Source of the DNA: Leptolyngbya iicbica LK | GTDB taxonomy: Bacteria; Cyanobacteriota; Cyanobacteriia; Phormidesmidales; Phormidesmidaceae | DNA length: 64,000 nt | Reading direction: 5' to 3' | Assembly (NCBI RefSeq): GCF_004212215.1 | Contig: NZ_QVFV01000001.1 | Location: forward strand, 1,448,155-1,512,154 | Shown here: positions 28,696-37,581 of the stretch, piece by piece | How positions within the stretch are numbered: the first letter of the stretch is position 1 | Layout: each line of letters starts with the position of its first letter | Position numbers and translations under genes: made by a program | Notes under the pieces: generated by a model | Seen by the model: only the letters and a program-made list of their open reading frames with translations | Told to the model about the DNA's origin: nothing | The model's database searches: none

Positions 28696-29229
28696 ATTTG
28701 AGATCTTTCGGTATTTCCGTCAAAGAAAACCATGATGTCTAGTTCCTTAGTCACCATGGCTTATTCCAGCGGTTTGGCGGATGCCGAACGGAAACTCCTC
28801 GAACGCCTCTTGCCCGAGATCTTGCTCCCCAAACAGCAGACTCGACCGCTTGAATGGAGCTATCGCGAGATTATCGACGGCATCCTTTATCGCCTCAAGA
28901 ATGGTTGTAACTGGGCGGACCGGACCTGTCCCGAGACTAGCCACCTTATTCGACGGTGTATTGGCACTACAAGCAGTGGCGTGTAGACGGTACTTTGGCG
29001 CGACTGATGACGGTTCAGCATGAGCGGGGAGGTCGGAAACAAGCCCCACGGGATTTGTCCCCGTCAAAGCCCGGTGGGTACTGGAGCGCTCGAATGCGTA
29101 GATGGAACGCTGCAAGAGTGTGACGCAGAACTTTGAGCACACCTTCGACCATGCCAAAGCTCAACTGGATCTGTGTTTCATCAGGCTCATGTTCAAGCGA
29201 CTGGCAGCCGCTACTTAGCGATCTCAAAT
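28696..29229 (+). mobile_element. Remnant of an IS5-type insertion sequence
   Basis: ATTTGAGATC (28696-28705) and GATCTCAAAT (29220-29229) are perfect 10-bp terminal inverted repeats around a decayed transposase. At about 530 bp the element is far shorter than a complete IS of this group, so it is inactive. A third ATCTCAAATGG lies at about 28589, upstream of the left end, and may be another end fragment. Confidence 0.75.
28747..29216 (+). pseudogene. IS5-family transposase, degraded
   Basis: The N-terminal part (MAYSSGLADAERKLLERLLP ... ILYRLKNGCNW) is the conserved start of this transposase group. A frameshift follows, then YSTVYWHYKQWRVDGTLAR in another frame. The central catalytic part is deleted. 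The C-terminal part reads FVPVKARWVLERSNA, a stop, then MERCKSVTQNFEHTFDHAKA and LCFIRLMFKRLAAAT. The gene therefore has at least a frameshift, a large internal deletion and a nonsense codon. Confidence 0.88.
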
Positions 29230-29444
29230 GGGTTCTACAAGTCGTCAGGATAACGGCAAGCGGTTTTCATGCTGTGCGGTTTGCCTTTGCGGGGAATAGC
29301 CCTACTGCGGGACCATTAATTCAGACGTGGACTTCACAGCATCACCAGTCTGTGCAGACGCGGAAGACATGCTCTCAGCCTAGAGAGCTTGGGGCACATC
29401 CCAGAAAATTGTAAATTGGGAATGACCTGCACCCTGGTAACACC

Positions 29445-30635
29445 GTGAAAGCGATTACTCTGCTCGGCTCCACTGGCTCCATTGGTACGCAAACCCTGGA
29501 CATTTTGGAATCCCATCCCGAAGATTTTCGCTTAGTGGGGATTGCGGCTGGCAATAACGTGGAACTGCTAGCGCAGCAGGTACGTCAGTTCAAGCCCGAG
29601 ATTGTCGCCATCTGTAACGCCAGCAAGTTGCCAGATTTGCAGGCCGCCTTAGCAGACCTTGATCCCCAACCAATTATTTTGGCGGGCGACGATGGGGTGG
29701 TGGAGGTGGCGCGGTATGGCGATGCCGAAGCGGTGGTAACGGGGATTGTGGGGTGTGCCGGGTTGTTACCGACTTTGGCGGCGATCGAAGCCGGTAAAGA
29801 TATCGCTCTGGCGAATAAGGAAACCCTGATTGCCGGGGGGCCTGCGGTGCTGCCCTTGGTGGAAAAGCATGGGGTGAAATTGCTGCCCGCCGACTCCGAG
29901 CATTCCGCCATTTTCCAGTGCCTGCAAGGCGTTCCTAATGGTGGCCTGCGGCGGATTATTTTGACTGCTTCTGGCGGGGCCTTCCGCGACTGGCCGGTGG
30001 ACAAGCTGCCTCAAGTCACCGTCGCCGACGCCCTCAAGCATCCTAACTGGAGCATGGGCCGCAAAATTACCGTCGATTCCGCCACGTTGATGAATAAAGG
30101 GCTGGAGGTCATCGAAGCCCACTATCTGTTCGGCCAAGACTATGACGACATTGATATTGTGATCCATCCCCAAAGCATCATTCACTCGCTGATTGAGTTG
30201 CAGGACACGTCGGTGCTGGCCCAACTCGGTTGGCCCGATATGCGGCTGCCGTTGCTTTATGCCATCTCCTGGCCCGATCGCGTCTACACCGACTGGGAAC
30301 CCCTGGATCTCGTCAAAGCCGGAACGCTGACCTTCCGCGAACCGGATCACGCCAAGTATCCCTGCATGGATTTGGCCTATGCGGCGGGACGAGCCGGGGG
30401 CACGATGACCGCTGTGCTCAACGCGGCCAACGAAAAAGCCGTCGAGCTATTCCTCGACGAAAAGATTAGCTATCTGGAAATCCCGAAAGTGATTGAGCGG
30501 GTGTGCGATCGCCACCGCGATGATCTGGTAGCACAACCCGTGTTACAAGACATCTTGACGGTTGATCAGTGGGCGCGCATCGCCGCGACAGAGGTCAGCC
30601 AAAATCTGACTTCCCCGGTAATGGCCCAAGCATAG
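29445..30635 (+). CDS. dxr: 1-deoxy-D-xylulose 5-phosphate reductoisomerase
   Basis: Second enzyme of the MEP isoprenoid pathway (EC 1.1.1.267), making 2-C-methyl-erythritol 4-phosphate with NADPH; it feeds carotenoid, phytol and quinone synthesis. The 396 aa show the NADPH motif [27 protein letters not shown], the metal-site block [17 protein letters not shown] (about 145-161) and the flexible loop [20 protein letters not shown]. The start is GTG at 29445. The small membrane-protein gene begins 9 bp after its stop and is probably cotranscribed. Confidence 0.97.
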   Translation: MKAITLLGSTGSIGTQTLDILESHPEDFRLVGIAAGNNVELLAQQVRQFKPEIVAICNASKLPDLQAALADLDPQPIILAGDDGVVEVARYGDAEAVVTGIVGCAGLLPTLAAIEAGKDIALANKETLIAGGPAVLPLVEKHGVKLLPADSEHSAIFQCLQGVPNGGLRRIILTASGGAFRDWPVDKLPQVTVADALKHPNWSMGRKITVDSATLMNKGLEVIEAHYLFGQDYDDIDIVIHPQSIIHSLIELQDTSVLAQLGWPDMRLPLLYAISWPDRVYTDWEPLDLVKAGTLTFREPDHAKYPCMDLAYAAGRAGGTMTAVLNAANEKAVELFLDEKISYLEIPKVIERVCDRHRDDLVAQPVLQDILTVDQWARIAATEVSQNLTSPVMAQA

Positions 30636-30644
30636 GATCAATCG

Positions 30645-30851
30645 ATGGAAATCGCGATCGTCATCGGCATTCTCATCATCCTGTTTCTCGTCACGACATG
30701 GGTGCTCAAAGTCGTGCGAGCAACGCTGAGGCTCGCGATTTTGATGGCGATCGCGCTGTTGGTGCTGTTCATTATCGGCATCGGCCCACAAACCATTTGG
30801 GAACAGCTGCAAAACTGGCTACCGGGTTTCGAGCCCGTCAATCCCCAGTAA
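30645..30851 (+). CDS. Small membrane protein downstream of dxr
   Basis: 68 aa with one long or two short transmembrane helices (IAIVIGILIILFLVTTWVL and AILMAIALLVLFIIGIG) and an amphipathic tail containing WEQLQNWLPGFEP. I do not recognise a named family. It starts 9 bp after dxr, so it is probably translated from the same mRNA. Confidence 0.65.
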   Translation: MEIAIVIGILIILFLVTTWVLKVVRATLRLAILMAIALLVLFIIGIGPQTIWEQLQNWLPGFEPVNPQ

Positions 30852-30975
30852 AGCTTTCACAGCGGTGAGGCGGGCGATCGCACAAAAGTTCTTGGTTCCT
30901 GCTTCACAAACGTCCCTACTACCCAGCCACTCAGCCACGAAAGTTGCCTGAATGTTTGATGGACCAGCAAGTCCC

Positions 30976-32886
30976 TTACTTGTAGCTGCGCTGGGTGAGC
31001 TGTACATTCTCGAAGTTCAAGTCTTCGCGATGCAGGGTGGGGGTGCGATCTCGCCCCTGATATGCCCAAGCCGCGACATAGGCAAAGTGGTCGTCGTCAC
31101 GCTTGGCTTCGCCGTCGGCGGTCTGGTGTTCCTCCCGGAAATGTCCACCGCAGGACTCTTCACGGTGCAGCGCATCCCGCGCCATGAGTTCTGCCAATTC
31201 CATAAAATCAGCCACGCGCCCGGCAAACTCTAAGTTTTTGTTCAAGGTGTTGGCCGTGCCTGGCAATTTGAGGTTGTGCCAAAATTCTTCACGCAGATCT
31301 TGAATGCGGGCGATCGCCGTTTCCAATCCGGCCTGATCTCGGGCCATGCCCACGTAGTCCCACACCAATCGACCCAGTTCTCGATGAAAGGTCATGACCG
31401 TTTTGTCGCCGCGAATCTGCAAGAGCTGTTCAATATGGTGGCGAGCTGCGTCCTCCACCTCAGCAAAAGCAGCATGATCCGGGGTAACGGGTTCTGGTTT
31501 TTGCGTCGCGAGATACGCGCCCAGCGTTTGGGGAATCACGAAGTACCCATCGGCCAGCCCTTGCATCAGCGCACTCGCGCCCAAGCGATTGGCCCCGTGA
31601 TCGGAAAAGTTTGCTTCCCCCAGCACAAACAAACCGGGAATCGTGCTCATCAGGTGATAGTCCACCCACAGTCCGCCCATCGTATAGTGGACGGCGGGAT
31701 AAATGCGCATGGGCACCTGATAGGGATCATCCCCGGTGATGCGCTGATACATGTCGAACAGGTTGCCGTATTTAGCAGCGATCGCCTCTTGACCCTGCTC
31801 AGCGATCGCATCCCGAAAGTCGAGATACACCGACAGTCCGGTTTCGCCCACGCCGCGCCCCTCATCGGTCATCGCTTTGGCATTGCGCGAGGCCACATCT
31901 CGAGGCACCAAATTGCCAAAGGCCGGATAGCGCCGCTCTAAGTAGTAATCGCGATCGCAGTCGGGAATCTCGTTGGGTGATCGGCGATCGCCGGGTTCCT
32001 TGGGCACCCAGACCCGACCGTCATTGCGCAAGCCCTCGCTCATCAGCGTCAGCTTCGACTGATAGTCCCCCGAGACTGGAATGCAGGTGGGATGAATCTG
32101 CGTATAGCAAGGATTCGCAAAATACGCCCCGCGTTTGTGGCAGCGCCAAGCCGCCGTCACGTTGGAGTTTTTGGCATTGGTCGAGAGATAGTACACATTG
32201 CCGTAACCGCCCGTACAGAGCAACACTGCATCACCGCTATGGCGCTCCAGTTCCCCGGTGACCAAATTCCGCGCAATGATGCCCCGCGCCTGACCGTCAA
32301 TCACGACCAAATCCAGCATTTCGCGCCGGGCCAAGATTTCCACCTGTCCCGCCTGCACCTGCCGCATCATGGCGCTATAAGCGCCCAGCAACAACTGCTG
32401 CCCCGTTTGCCCCCGCGCATAAAACGTCCGCGACACGAGGGCTCCCCCAAAGGAGCGGTTCGCCAGCAGGCCACTATATTCCCGCGCAAAGGGCACACCC
32501 TGGGCCACACACTGATCAATGATGTGGCTGCTGATTTCCGCTAGACGGTGGACATTGGCCTCACGAGACCGGTAGTCGCCGCCCTTGATCGTGTCGTAAA
32601 ACAGCCGCCAGACGCTATCGCCATCGTTGGGATAGTTCTTGGTGGCGTTAATGCCCCCCTGCGCCGCAATGCTGTGGGCACGGCGGGGCGAATCTTGGAT
32701 GCAAAAGCTTTTGACGTGATAGCCCTGCTCTGCCAAAGTCGCGGCCGCAGAAGCACCCGCTAATCCGGTACCCACGACGAGCACGGTATGTTTGCGCTTG
32801 TTGTTGGGACTCACCAAGGGACTGTGTTCTTGAAACTGAGTCCACTTATCAGATAACGAACCTGCCGGAATTCGAGAATCAAGCAT
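30976..32886 (-). CDS. sdhA: Succinate dehydrogenase/fumarate reductase flavoprotein subunit
   Basis: Catalytic FAD subunit of succinate:quinone oxidoreductase, linking the TCA cycle to the thylakoid/respiratory quinone pool. 636 aa with the dinucleotide fold [20 protein letters not shown] (about 35-54) and the FAD-linking His block [17 protein letters not shown] (about 69-85). Substrate-site features include [26 protein letters not shown] and the closing [16 protein letters not shown]. The architecture resembles the long B. subtilis/Bacteroidetes type. No iron-sulfur or membrane-anchor subunit gene is adjacent; in cyanobacteria these genes are commonly unlinked. Confidence 0.93.
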   Translation of the reverse strand: MLDSRIPAGSLSDKWTQFQEHSPLVSPNNKRKHTVLVVGTGLAGASAAATLAEQGYHVKSFCIQDSPRRAHSIAAQGGINATKNYPNDGDSVWRLFYDTIKGGDYRSREANVHRLAEISSHIIDQCVAQGVPFAREYSGLLANRSFGGALVSRTFYARGQTGQQLLLGAYSAMMRQVQAGQVEILARREMLDLVVIDGQARGIIARNLVTGELERHSGDAVLLCTGGYGNVYYLSTNAKNSNVTAAWRCHKRGAYFANPCYTQIHPTCIPVSGDYQSKLTLMSEGLRNDGRVWVPKEPGDRRSPNEIPDCDRDYYLERRYPAFGNLVPRDVASRNAKAMTDEGRGVGETGLSVYLDFRDAIAEQGQEAIAAKYGNLFDMYQRITGDDPYQVPMRIYPAVHYTMGGLWVDYHLMSTIPGLFVLGEANFSDHGANRLGASALMQGLADGYFVIPQTLGAYLATQKPEPVTPDHAAFAEVEDAARHHIEQLLQIRGDKTVMTFHRELGRLVWDYVGMARDQAGLETAIARIQDLREEFWHNLKLPGTANTLNKNLEFAGRVADFMELAELMARDALHREESCGGHFREEHQTADGEAKRDDDHFAYVAAWAYQGRDRTPTLHREDLNFENVQLTQRSYK

Positions 32887-33172
32887 AGCGCCAGCAAACT
32901 TTTACAACGACTGAGCTAGTTAGGGCAAACCAGCCCAGACGAGCTGCGATCGCCACCCTCACTATAAAACTTGAGCTAGGAGGCGGCAGCGACCCACTCG
33001 GTAGCCAGCCGCAACGCTAGTCCTATGCTGATCCTGGCTGATGTCAACGCGATCGCACGCGCCTTAGCAACAAAACAACGCAAATCATTCAGGGCTGCGC
33101 AAATCATTCAGGGCTGCCGGACAGACCTTGCGCAGCCGTCAATCAATTGACTCAAACTCCAGTTACCCAGCA
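32887..33172. other. Intergenic region with a 19-bp tandem repeat
   Basis: No gene. CGCAAATCATTCAGGGCTG occurs twice head to tail (33079-33097 and 33098-33116). The length equals that of the tandem unit at 13831-13868, but the sequence is unrelated. Confidence 0.7.
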
Positions 33173-34579
33173 TTAAGACTGCGAAGAGACACTGGCTTCA
33201 ATCACCGTCGGGTCATCAACATCACCATGCTGAGTTTTGACCCATTTCAACCGTTTAGGACGAATCGCCATCCGGGTCGTCACCGTCGCCACTACCACCA
33301 ACCAATGGGTCATATAAATCATGCCGCGCACGGTTTGCACCAACACCGAGAAGAGCGAGGCACTTTGACTACGACGCAGGCCCTGGGCCATGCCCACCGT
33401 GGCAAAAATCGCTGCCGCACTGGATAAAGGCACGAGCATGGGTGGCCGCTGCCGCGCGATCGCCAGCACCAAATCGGGTAGGGCCGCTGTCGGCAACCCA
33501 TACTGAATCATCCAAAATAGGGCCAGGTCTAAGGTCTTACCCCAGCCCAGGCGACGCGGCGTCAGTAGCCGCCAATAGTCTAAATAGCGCTGATAGCCCC
33601 CCTCGGCCCAACGGTTGCGCTGATGCCAGAGGGCGATCGCTTGCGTCACCCCCTCTTCCCGCACCGCTGGGGTCATCATCAGCGGCACATCCCAGCCGTT
33701 GACGTGCAGCTTTAGCGTCAAATCCAAATCATCCGTGATGGTTTCTTCATTCCAGCCACCACATTGTTCCAAAGCAGTGCGCCGCACAAACTGGCCGTTG
33801 CCGCGCAGTTCACCGATGCCTCCCAAAGCATTGCGCTTGAGCTGACAGTAGGCATCAAAAGCCATTTCGGCCACTTGCCCCCGCGTCCAAAAATTTTGGG
33901 TGCCGTTAGCGATCGCCTTCCGCAACTGCACCGCCCCCACCTGCTCTTGCTGAAACAGGGGTACCGCTCGTCGCAAGCAATCGGGGGGAATTTGCGCATC
34001 CGCATCAAACACCAGCAAAATTGAGCCCGGAGTTGTCGGCCAAACCTGATTTAACGCGCCTGACTTGCCCCCAGTGGCGGTTTCATCGCGATGGATAACG
34101 TGCAGATTCTCTTGATTTTGGGCCAGCTGATCCATCAATAGCCCGGTGCCGTCGGTGCTGTTGTCATCAATCAACCAAATATCAAATCGGGTCGCGGGAT
34201 AGTCGATCGCGGTCAACGACTTCACTAACCGTTGAATCACTTGCACTTCGTTTTTAGCCGCCACCAAAATTGAGACCGTGGGCCACTGACTCAGATAAGC
34301 AGCCGTCCGCTCGCTAGGAGGCGTGTCTTGCCAACTCGGCAGCGCCTCTGGGGTCACCTGTGGCACCCGCCGCAGCACACGCACCAAATGCACACCAGTC
34401 ACCAGCACCAAGCCATAGACCAGCCATTGGCCCCAAACCACTAGATGCAGCAGCGCAGTAAACGCCCAAACGGTGACTAACGCGATCGCGGCCTTGAGCC
34501 GCCGCCGCTCGTAGCGATGAAAATCATCAGCCGCCAGCGGAGATAAGTTCACCGAGTTGCCCTTAAACCCATTCAACAT
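33173..34579 (-). CDS. mgdA: GT2 glycosyltransferase, probable monoglucosyldiacylglycerol synthase
   Basis: A processive-type family 2 glycosyltransferase with N-terminal helices (about 30-70) and C-terminal helices (about 355-440). The catalytic set is complete: VSILVAAKNEVQVIQRLVKS with WLIDDNSTDGTG, LVFDADAQIPP, ETITDDLDLTLKLH and QRNRWAEGGYQRY. This architecture and length fit cyanobacterial MgdA (Synechocystis Sll1377), which makes glucosyldiacylglycerol, the precursor of the thylakoid galactolipid. The GT2 fold is certain; the exact acceptor is an inference, and a cellulose-synthase-like or other GT2 is the alternative. Confidence 0.72.
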   Translation of the reverse strand: MLNGFKGNSVNLSPLAADDFHRYERRRLKAAIALVTVWAFTALLHLVVWGQWLVYGLVLVTGVHLVRVLRRVPQVTPEALPSWQDTPPSERTAAYLSQWPTVSILVAAKNEVQVIQRLVKSLTAIDYPATRFDIWLIDDNSTDGTGLLMDQLAQNQENLHVIHRDETATGGKSGALNQVWPTTPGSILLVFDADAQIPPDCLRRAVPLFQQEQVGAVQLRKAIANGTQNFWTRGQVAEMAFDAYCQLKRNALGGIGELRGNGQFVRRTALEQCGGWNEETITDDLDLTLKLHVNGWDVPLMMTPAVREEGVTQAIALWHQRNRWAEGGYQRYLDYWRLLTPRRLGWGKTLDLALFWMIQYGLPTAALPDLVLAIARQRPPMLVPLSSAAAIFATVGMAQGLRRSQSASLFSVLVQTVRGMIYMTHWLVVVATVTTRMAIRPKRLKWVKTQHGDVDDPTVIEASVSSQS

Positions 34580-34968
34580 ATCGCTGATCGTGCACTCCGC
34601 TGTCGACTAAGAACGTGAATACCCAGCCCGAAGAACCGCCTCGTGGGCGATCGGTGCCGGTCCAGATTTGGCAGCTCACCCCGGCCGGCTTCTGATCGGC
34701 CGCCCAGTCAGAACTGAATGGCGCCGAGATCAGATGGCGCTGGGGGCACTGCCAGGCAGCTTGATCTTTGGCCAAGCATTCACCTGAAATCTGTTCTCAT
34801 CCTAGCGGCTTAAGGCTTCTTAACGATAAATGTTATGCCTGGAAAGGCGGTTGTTGTGCTATCACTGAGGTCAAAATGCCCAACTTCGGGAACCCTAGAG
34901 CTGGGGCAGTGAGGTTTGCACTTGCCACCTCACCTGAGTCATCAGTCACACAAATTTCCAAGGCCGCT
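34580..34968. other. Divergent upstream region of the GT2 and ebsA-like genes
   Basis: 389 bases. The open frame of the next gene runs back to 34768, but its first 67 codons look like non-coding sequence. No terminator or RNA structure was recognised. Confidence 0.5.
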
Positions 34969-35349
34969 ATGTCACTGACGTTTGAAGAGATTAAACCCGC
35001 TCAAAAAGCTGAAATTGGCGTTTACCTACCCTATTATCAGGGCAACAAGCGCAATGCATTGCCTTACGCCATTGGCCTCTATAAACAGGGCAATTTAGAA
35101 GGGGAACGGGCGATCGAAGAAGGCGAGAGCATTCCCTTTATCGCCACCTGGAATGTCTCGACGCTACCCGCCGATTTAACCCGCTGTCGCTTGCAATTTG
35201 ATGATGACGCCGACTTGAGTTATGAGATCACCATGGCAACATTCGAATATGTTGATTTTCTATTCGATGTAGTGGTTGCCCTGCGTCACAAGCGACCCGC
35301 TGATTTTTCTAAGTCTTTCTATCGTAAGCTTTTACGGTTAGACGATTAG
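34969..35349 (+). CDS. ebsA: EbsA-like type IV pilus biogenesis protein
   Basis: 126 aa starting MSLTFEEIKPAQKAEIGVYL. The conserved-looking features are YLPYYQGNKRNALPYAIGLY, EEGESIPFIATWNVSTLP and the C-terminal KSFYRKLLRLDD. These match my memory of the cyanobacterial EbsA family, which in Synechococcus elongatus binds the pilus ATPase PilB together with Hfq and is needed for pilus assembly and biofilm self-suppression. There is no signal peptide, consistent with a cytoplasmic partner. The assignment is by recall of the family pattern, so a homology search is the deciding test. Confidence 0.62.
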   Translation: MSLTFEEIKPAQKAEIGVYLPYYQGNKRNALPYAIGLYKQGNLEGERAIEEGESIPFIATWNVSTLPADLTRCRLQFDDDADLSYEITMATFEYVDFLFDVVVALRHKRPADFSKSFYRKLLRLDD

Positions 35350-35430
35350 GGTTGCGCCACCGCACTCGGCAAAGAGTGGCAAAATTGGAAGGGCAGTCCC
35401 ACCGGTAAGCATTAGTAAGGAGCGAGAGGA

Positions 35431-36531
35431 GTGCCCAACACCGCCAAGCATCTAATTATTGGCTCAACAGCGCCCTATAGCGGCAAGTCAACCCTGGCCA
35501 TTGCCATTGGCAGTCAGTTACAAACGATGGGGGTGCCGATGAGCTGGGGCAAGCCTTTAGCGTCGGTGGATGCTTTTGGCTACGGCTTAGATGTCACAGA
35601 CGGTGATTTAACTTTTGTCCCCACCACCCTGGGACTAGAGGCAGCCCACCAGTCGGCCAACTTACTATCGCTCAACCGACAGTCTTGGATGGCGCAGATT
35701 CAGCAGCCCAACACAGCTGGACTGGGGGAAACGCTCAGCCACTATTGGGACGACGTCAAAGGTGATCTTGCCCTGCTGGAAGGGCCTTCCAACTTAGAAG
35801 AAGGCGCACTGTTTAATTTGTCTTTGCCGGAAATGGCGATCGCGTTAGACGCGCAGGTCATTTTGGTCATGCATTCCAACACGTTGGGCATGATTGATCA
35901 GCTCGTGGCCGCCCAAAAACGCCTCGGCCCCAACTTACTCGGTGTCGTCTTGAATGAGGTGAGCGAACAAGATAGTGAGTCCACGCATAAAACCATCGCA
36001 CCCTATCTAGAGCAACTGGGCATTCCGGTGTTGGGCATGCTGCCCGAGTTACCTTTTCTCCAAGGCATTCGCGTCTCAGAACTGGTGCGGTATCTGAATG
36101 CTGAAGTGCTCTGCGGCGAAGACCACCTCGATTTGGTCGTCGAGAGTTTGAAAATTGGGGCCATGAATGTGAACTCGGCCCTCCGCTTTTTTGGGCAAGG
36201 GACCCACCAAGCGGTAGTGACCGGGGGCGATCGCCGCGACCTGCAAATTGCGGCCTTAGAAACCTCAACCCACTGCCTGATTCTCACCGGCCAAATTGCA
36301 CCCAGCAAAGACGTGCTGCTGTTTGCTAAAGATAAGGAAGTGCCTGTGTTGTCCGTGGCGACCGATACGCTGAGCACCGTCGAGCGGATTGAAATGCTGT
36401 TTGGGCGCTTACCGCTCAACAATCCCGACAAGGTGCCCTTAATCAAAGAGCACTTAGCTAGCCAGGTCGATATGCAACGATTATTGACATTGATTGGCTT
36501 AGAGACCCCTGCGATCGCACCCCGTGGCTGA
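35431..36531 (+). CDS. Phosphotransacetylase-like protein (BioD-like ATPase plus DRTGG domain)
   Basis: 366 aa. The N-terminal domain is BioD/CobB-like with the P-loop GSTAPYSGKSTLAIAIG (about 11-27) and LLEGPSNLEEG (about 117-127). The C-terminal half (about 215-330) has the DRTGG/CBS-adjacent fold (VTGGDRRDLQIAALETSTHC, LILTG, then VPVLSVATDTLSTVERIEML). The same two domains form the N-terminus of long phosphotransacetylases; here the catalytic PTA domain is absent, so a regulatory or ligand-sensing role is more likely than acetyl transfer. The start is GTG at 35431 with AAGGAG 8 nt upstream. Confidence 0.82.
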   Translation: MPNTAKHLIIGSTAPYSGKSTLAIAIGSQLQTMGVPMSWGKPLASVDAFGYGLDVTDGDLTFVPTTLGLEAAHQSANLLSLNRQSWMAQIQQPNTAGLGETLSHYWDDVKGDLALLEGPSNLEEGALFNLSLPEMAIALDAQVILVMHSNTLGMIDQLVAAQKRLGPNLLGVVLNEVSEQDSESTHKTIAPYLEQLGIPVLGMLPELPFLQGIRVSELVRYLNAEVLCGEDHLDLVVESLKIGAMNVNSALRFFGQGTHQAVVTGGDRRDLQIAALETSTHCLILTGQIAPSKDVLLFAKDKEVPVLSVATDTLSTVERIEMLFGRLPLNNPDKVPLIKEHLASQVDMQRLLTLIGLETPAIAPRG

Positions 36532-36546
36532 CATTTTCCACGAGAC

Positions 36547-36555
36547 TGATACAAT
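36547..36555 (+). promoter_or_regulatory. Extended -10 promoter element
   Basis: TGATACAAT matches an extended -10 (TGnTAnnnT) 31 bp before the DprA-like start, so that gene can be transcribed separately from the upstream one. Confidence 0.5.
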
Positions 36556-36585
36556 AGGCGCGTTCATTCATTTCGTGTATCTCCG

Positions 36586-37101
36586 TTGAGTCAGTCCATT
36601 GATGCCCCCTTGGAGTCGTCCAAGGTTGATGTATTTCTGCAAGAATTGGCTGCCATCCAGCAGTCCGGCTCGAAGCGTATTGCGATTTTGGGCTCGCGGC
36701 ACGTGCCGATTACCCATCAGCAGCTCATTGAGCTGATGACTTACGCTTTGGTTGTGGGGGGCAATCGGATCATGACCTCTGGGGCCACTGGCACCAATTC
36801 CGCTGCCATTCGCGGCGCGTTGAAGGGTGACCCCAACTTGCTGACGGTGATCTTGCCCCAAAGTTTAGATAAGCAGCCCCGCGAGTCACGCGATCAGCTG
36901 GATCAGGTCATGCACTTGGTCGAAAACAGCAGCAACGATTCGCTGTCTTTGGCCGAAGCCAGTGCTATCTGCAACCAAGAGATTATTTCTCGGTGTCAGC
37001 AACTCATTTGTTTTGCCTTTCACGACAGCCATACGCTGCTTCGCACCTGCGAAGATGCCGAAGATCAGCGCAAAATTGTTACCCTGTTCTATTTCGATTA
37101 A
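36586..37101 (+). CDS. DprA/LOG-like Rossmann protein (DNA recombination-mediator A family)
   Basis: 171 aa with a Rossmann-type core: IAILGSRHVPITHQQLIELM, VVGGNRIMTSGATGTNSAAI, then NLLTVILPQSLDKQP and IICFAFHDSHTLLRTC-like ICFAFHDSHTLLRTCEDAED. The cyanobacterial family is annotated as a DNA recombination-mediator because of its resemblance to DprA, but it is far shorter and lacks SAM and winged-helix domains. Binding of ssDNA is not shown. The start is TTG at 36586; no in-frame ATG occurs near it. Confidence 0.75.
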   Translation: MSQSIDAPLESSKVDVFLQELAAIQQSGSKRIAILGSRHVPITHQQLIELMTYALVVGGNRIMTSGATGTNSAAIRGALKGDPNLLTVILPQSLDKQPRESRDQLDQVMHLVENSSNDSLSLAEASAICNQEIISRCQQLICFAFHDSHTLLRTCEDAEDQRKIVTLFYFD

Positions 37102-37122
37102 TCGCCCTCGCTCAGAGCTACT

Positions 37123-37551
37123 ATGACGCTTTTGACCCAACTGCCCATGCCAGCTACGCTGCTCGTGTGCATTGTGATTGCTGCGGTGCTGGTCTACGCG
37201 CCGTTTATTTTGGTCGGAGCGGCACGGTTGCAAATGGGCTATGACATGTCGGCTCCGCGTACTATGACCGACAAAATGCCCTTGTATGCCCAACGAGCTA
37301 ACTGGGCCCATCAAAATTCTTTCGAATCGCTGGCGCTATTTGCCCCAGCAGCCCTGATGGCTTACGTCACCGGGCAAGATTCCACAATCGCCCTGGGCGC
37401 TGCGATCGCTTACATCATCGCCCGCAGCCTCTATAGCGTTTTTTACATCCTGGATATTCCTATACTGAGATCGGCGATGTTTGCGATCGGTAGTCTGGGC
37501 ATTTACACCCTATTTTTCCTCAGCTGTCGCACAGCGCTGGCCCTGGGCTAA
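37123..37551 (+). CDS. MAPEG-family membrane protein
   Basis: 142 aa, four transmembrane helices. The family block RANWAHQNSFESLALFAPAA (about 59-78) is the MAPEG (eicosanoid/glutathione metabolism) signature. Bacterial members are glutathione-transferase-like or of unknown function. It starts 21 bp after the DprA-like gene, so the two are likely cotranscribed. Confidence 0.88.
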   Translation: MTLLTQLPMPATLLVCIVIAAVLVYAPFILVGAARLQMGYDMSAPRTMTDKMPLYAQRANWAHQNSFESLALFAPAALMAYVTGQDSTIALGAAIAYIIARSLYSVFYILDIPILRSAMFAIGSLGIYTLFFLSCRTALALG

Positions 37552-37581
37552 TTGCTTTAGGAGTGTTGGGTTTTCTAGGTT

